A program made the position numbers and the translations under genes. Shown here in pieces: positions 43,189 through 44,993 of a stretch of 44,993 bases of DNA. Location: NCBI GenBank assembly GCA_016873315.1, contig VGXL01000008.1, positions 1 through 44,993 of the forward strand, written 5' to 3'. Source of the DNA: Phycisphaerae bacterium. Lineage in GTDB: Bacteria > Planctomycetota > Phycisphaerae > Phycisphaerales > SM1A02. The stretch's first letter is position 1. Every line of letters starts with the position of its first letter. The notes below the pieces were generated by a model that was not told where the DNA came from, ran no database searches, and was given only the letters and a program-made list of their open reading frames with translations.

Positions 43189-43845
43189 ATGCCAACGAGC
43201 GAACCGTCCCAACCCGACCTGGCCTTTACGAGCCCTTCCGAACGGGCTCGGATCATTGATGGACTGTTGCAGCGTCGTCAGCGCGGTGATCTGTCAGCTT
43301 TGCGCGAACTGTGGGACCAGATCTACGCCGAGGTGCATCGCATGGCGCGGAGTCGCTTGCGATCGGAAGGTCCGCGCCGTCCGATTGACACGACGGTGCT
43401 GGTGCACGAGCTCTATCTGAAGGCCGGCGATGTCGCGTTCGAGAACCGCGCGCATCTGTTCGGATCACTCGTGCGCATGATGGGCCAGGTGATCATCGAC
43501 TCGGGTCGTCGCGCGCAGCTCGAGCGTCGAACGGGCACCACGGCCAGTGGCGGCGCGATCCAGTTGGATCTCGTGCAGCTCGGCTTCGATCCAGTGGTGA
43601 CACCAGAGTTGAGTGGCGCGATTGTCCAGGCGCTCGACCGGCTCGATGCGTCAACACCCCGTGCGGCCAGCGTGGCTTGGCTGCGCTTCGTCGGTGGATT
43701 GGAGCTCGAGGAGACGGCGACATGCCTTGACATCTCTCGGCGCACCGTCGTCAGCGACTGGAAGTTCGCACGCGCCTGGCTCCGCCGTGAACTCTCGACG
43801 CGGTATCCGGAGCTCAGTCCTGACGGCTCTTCCGGAAACCTCTGA
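43189..43845 (+). CDS. ECF-type RNA polymerase sigma factor (Sigma70_ECF family)
   Basis: 218 residues. Region 2: ALRELWDQIYAEVHRMARSRLRSE and DTTVLVHELYLKAG, the hallmark of the planctomycete/acidobacterial Sigma70_ECF family; then HLFGSLVRMMGQVIIDSGRRAQLERR. Region 4 is helix-turn-helix: FVGGLELEETATCLDISRRTVVSDWKFARAWLRREL. It directs RNA polymerase to a specific regulon. No anti-sigma gene is adjacent; instead the divergent kinase gene suggests control by phosphorylation. ATG 43189 is the only sensible start (an in-frame stop lies just upstream); AAGGAG is present but 15 bases away. Confidence 0.92.
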   Translation: MPTSEPSQPDLAFTSPSERARIIDGLLQRRQRGDLSALRELWDQIYAEVHRMARSRLRSEGPRRPIDTTVLVHELYLKAGDVAFENRAHLFGSLVRMMGQVIIDSGRRAQLERRTGTTASGGAIQLDLVQLGFDPVVTPELSGAIVQALDRLDASTPRAASVAWLRFVGGLELEETATCLDISRRTVVSDWKFARAWLRRELSTRYPELSPDGSSGNL

Positions 43846-44023
43846 GCGCCACCCCTCGACGGGCCACACCACCCTCGCGACCTCATCGATGTGGTCGTTC
43901 GGCTGTCTTCTGCGGCCGCGGCGGCGCCACATCGCTCGTGAATTCGACGAACTTCGAAAAACCCTTGCCCTCGGTCCCGGACCAATCCGCTTGGACCCCT
44001 GAGGCAGCCTTCCCGGGGGGCGC

Positions 44024-44043
44024 CGGTGCAAACCGACGCTCAC
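44024..44043. repeat. Copy 2 of a 20-base intergenic motif
   Basis: Near-identical to 40114-40133. Here the stem is CGGT-GCAA-ACCG, so the single difference turns a G-T pair into an A-T pair and keeps the hairpin. It lies 11 bases past the mltA-like stop on the minus strand. Confidence 0.5.
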
Positions 44044-44054
44044 GGCTGCCGAGG

Positions 44055-44993
44055 TCAATCCGGCGTGATGCGGTACACACGCATCCGGGCGTGGACGCGG
44101 CCAGCCGTGGCCAGCGCTTCGTCGCCCGCGCCAAGGTAAAGATCGACCCGATTCGCCCCCGTGATCGCGCCGCCGCAGTCGGCGGCGTACACGATGCGTG
44201 GCACCGCAAGGTCCGCCGACAGCTCATCGTCACGCGCGTCCGGCACGAGCAGCAGCAGCGATCCGATCGGAATCACGCGTGGATCGACTGCGACGGCATG
44301 CCCCGCCAACAGCGTGAGACCGAACGGCGACTGCGGCCATCGATCGCACGGGACTTCGCGCCACCAGACGAATCGCTCGTTGCGGTCACACGCCGCACGC
44401 ACCACCGTTGGTTCGCGAAGCCACAGCGCGCGCAGGCCGTCGAGCGACGCGGCCTTCGGATCGAGTGCGCCATCGGCCACGAGCATCATGGCAAGGCTCG
44501 AGTACGGTCGCTCGTTCGTGCCGTCGTGGACGAGGCACCGCAGCGAACCATCTGCGCGTTCCAACTGGACGCTGCCGTTCACCGCTGCCAGATAGACACT
44601 GAATTCATCAGGACCATGAGCGATCACGGGGTGCGCGCTTGGGTCGTGCGCCGCAGCCGCCAACCACTCTGCACGGGTCGGACCAACGCCACCCGCGGGC
44701 ACCGCGCTCGGGCGCGCGAAGAACGCCGTCCGAGCATCGCCCGTCGCCGACTCACGCAGGCGCGGCGAGGCGTACGCCGTCACCAACGCAGGCTCGGCAT
44801 GAACTGGATGCAGCGAGAGACGCGCGTGCGATGCCGCCGTGCCACCGACGAGCGCGTGCAACGCATCGATCGTCGGGGCGGATGGGACGCGTGGCCCAAC
44901 CAGGGAACCCGCAGTCGGCGCCGGCTGCTCACCATCCATGAGCCACGGTTCGAGCGCGCGGCGCACACCATGAAGCGCCGTGCGATCGGCGGC
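44055..44993 (-). CDS. mltA: MltA-type lytic murein transglycosylase (5' end beyond window)
   Basis: 313 codons are visible and the frame stays open to the window edge (AADRTALHGVRRALEPWL), so the start lies outside. MltA features: VTAYASPRL (the GYxEP region), TRAEW, GTNERPYSSLAMMLVADGAL, NERFVWWRE, and the 3D-domain end with AVDPRVIPIGSLLLL and AADCGGAITGANRVDLYLGAGDEA, whose first Asp matches the catalytic Asp of E. coli MltA. It cleaves the peptidoglycan glycan strand to 1,6-anhydro ends. A GTG at 44966 is an unlikely internal start. Signal peptide not visible. It converges with the ECF sigma gene; the 209 bases between hold only the 20-base motif. Confidence 0.85.
   Translation of the reverse strand, partial: AADRTALHGVRRALEPWLMDGEQPAPTAGSLVGPRVPSAPTIDALHALVGGTAASHARLSLHPVHAEPALVTAYASPRLRESATGDARTAFFARPSAVPAGGVGPTRAEWLAAAAHDPSAHPVIAHGPDEFSVYLAAVNGSVQLERADGSLRCLVHDGTNERPYSSLAMMLVADGALDPKAASLDGLRALWLREPTVVRAACDRNERFVWWREVPCDRWPQSPFGLTLLAGHAVAVDPRVIPIGSLLLLVPDARDDELSADLAVPRIVYAADCGGAITGANRVDLYLGAGDEALATAGRVHARMRVYRITPD

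Overview
The window is high-GC DNA from a bacterium, most likely a planctomycete of the Phycisphaerae type (inference). Two secreted proteins end in dockerin-like D-x-D-G-D-G / GGGDLGxLLxxWG segments. A planctomycete-style ECF sigma factor gene diverges from a Ser/Thr kinase gene with a repeat-rich C-terminus. Coding density is very high, with many ATGA, GTGA or TGATG start-stop overlaps. No gap between genes exceeds 300 bases, and I saw no rRNA, tRNA, CRISPR array, transposase or prophage gene.

Left part (1-17.9 kb). The tail of a dockerin-like gene is followed by a minus-strand group: a lipoprotein acid-phosphatase homologue that lacks its catalytic histidines, a membrane glycosyltransferase, a transglutaminase/esterase fusion and an acyl-CoA dehydrogenase. 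Next come a C-type-lectin/dockerin-like protein, a THI5/NMT1-type binding protein and a DnaJ-type zinc-finger secreted protein. A minus operon then encodes a Tat-exported Gfo/Idh/MocA oxidoreductase, an MFS transporter and a Popeye-like cyclic-nucleotide-binding membrane protein. A plus run carries kup, a TerC protein and a Sel1-repeat protein. A glycine-rich RRM protein follows on the minus strand.

Centre (18.1-28.9 kb). A tightly coupled plus-strand operon has the exact order of the Pseudomonas Wsp surface-sensing system: receptor, CheW, CheR-TPR, CheW, CheA-REC hybrid, CheB. The expected seventh gene, the diguanylate cyclase WspR, is replaced by a protein with a strongly WspR-like receiver domain joined to a PPM/SpoIIE-type serine phosphatase. 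The Wsp input and adaptation machinery therefore appears to drive protein dephosphorylation rather than c-di-GMP synthesis. This is the most interesting system in the window. A DUF72 gene and a secreted metallophosphoesterase gene are joined to the end of the operon.

Right part (28.9-45 kb). A voltage-sensor-type potassium channel and a hotdog thioesterase precede a complete classical menaquinone operon on the minus strand (menF-menD-menH-menB-menA-menC-menE). menC is split by an exact 50-bp tandem duplication. Then come RNase D, ClpS, a membrane Ser/Thr kinase whose C-terminal half is thrown out of frame by a 56-bp tandem duplication, the divergent ECF sigma factor, and an MltA-type lytic transglycosylase that runs off the window. 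Two independent frame-breaking duplications of about 50 bp in one window are notable. They could be real, possibly reversible, mutations or assembly errors.
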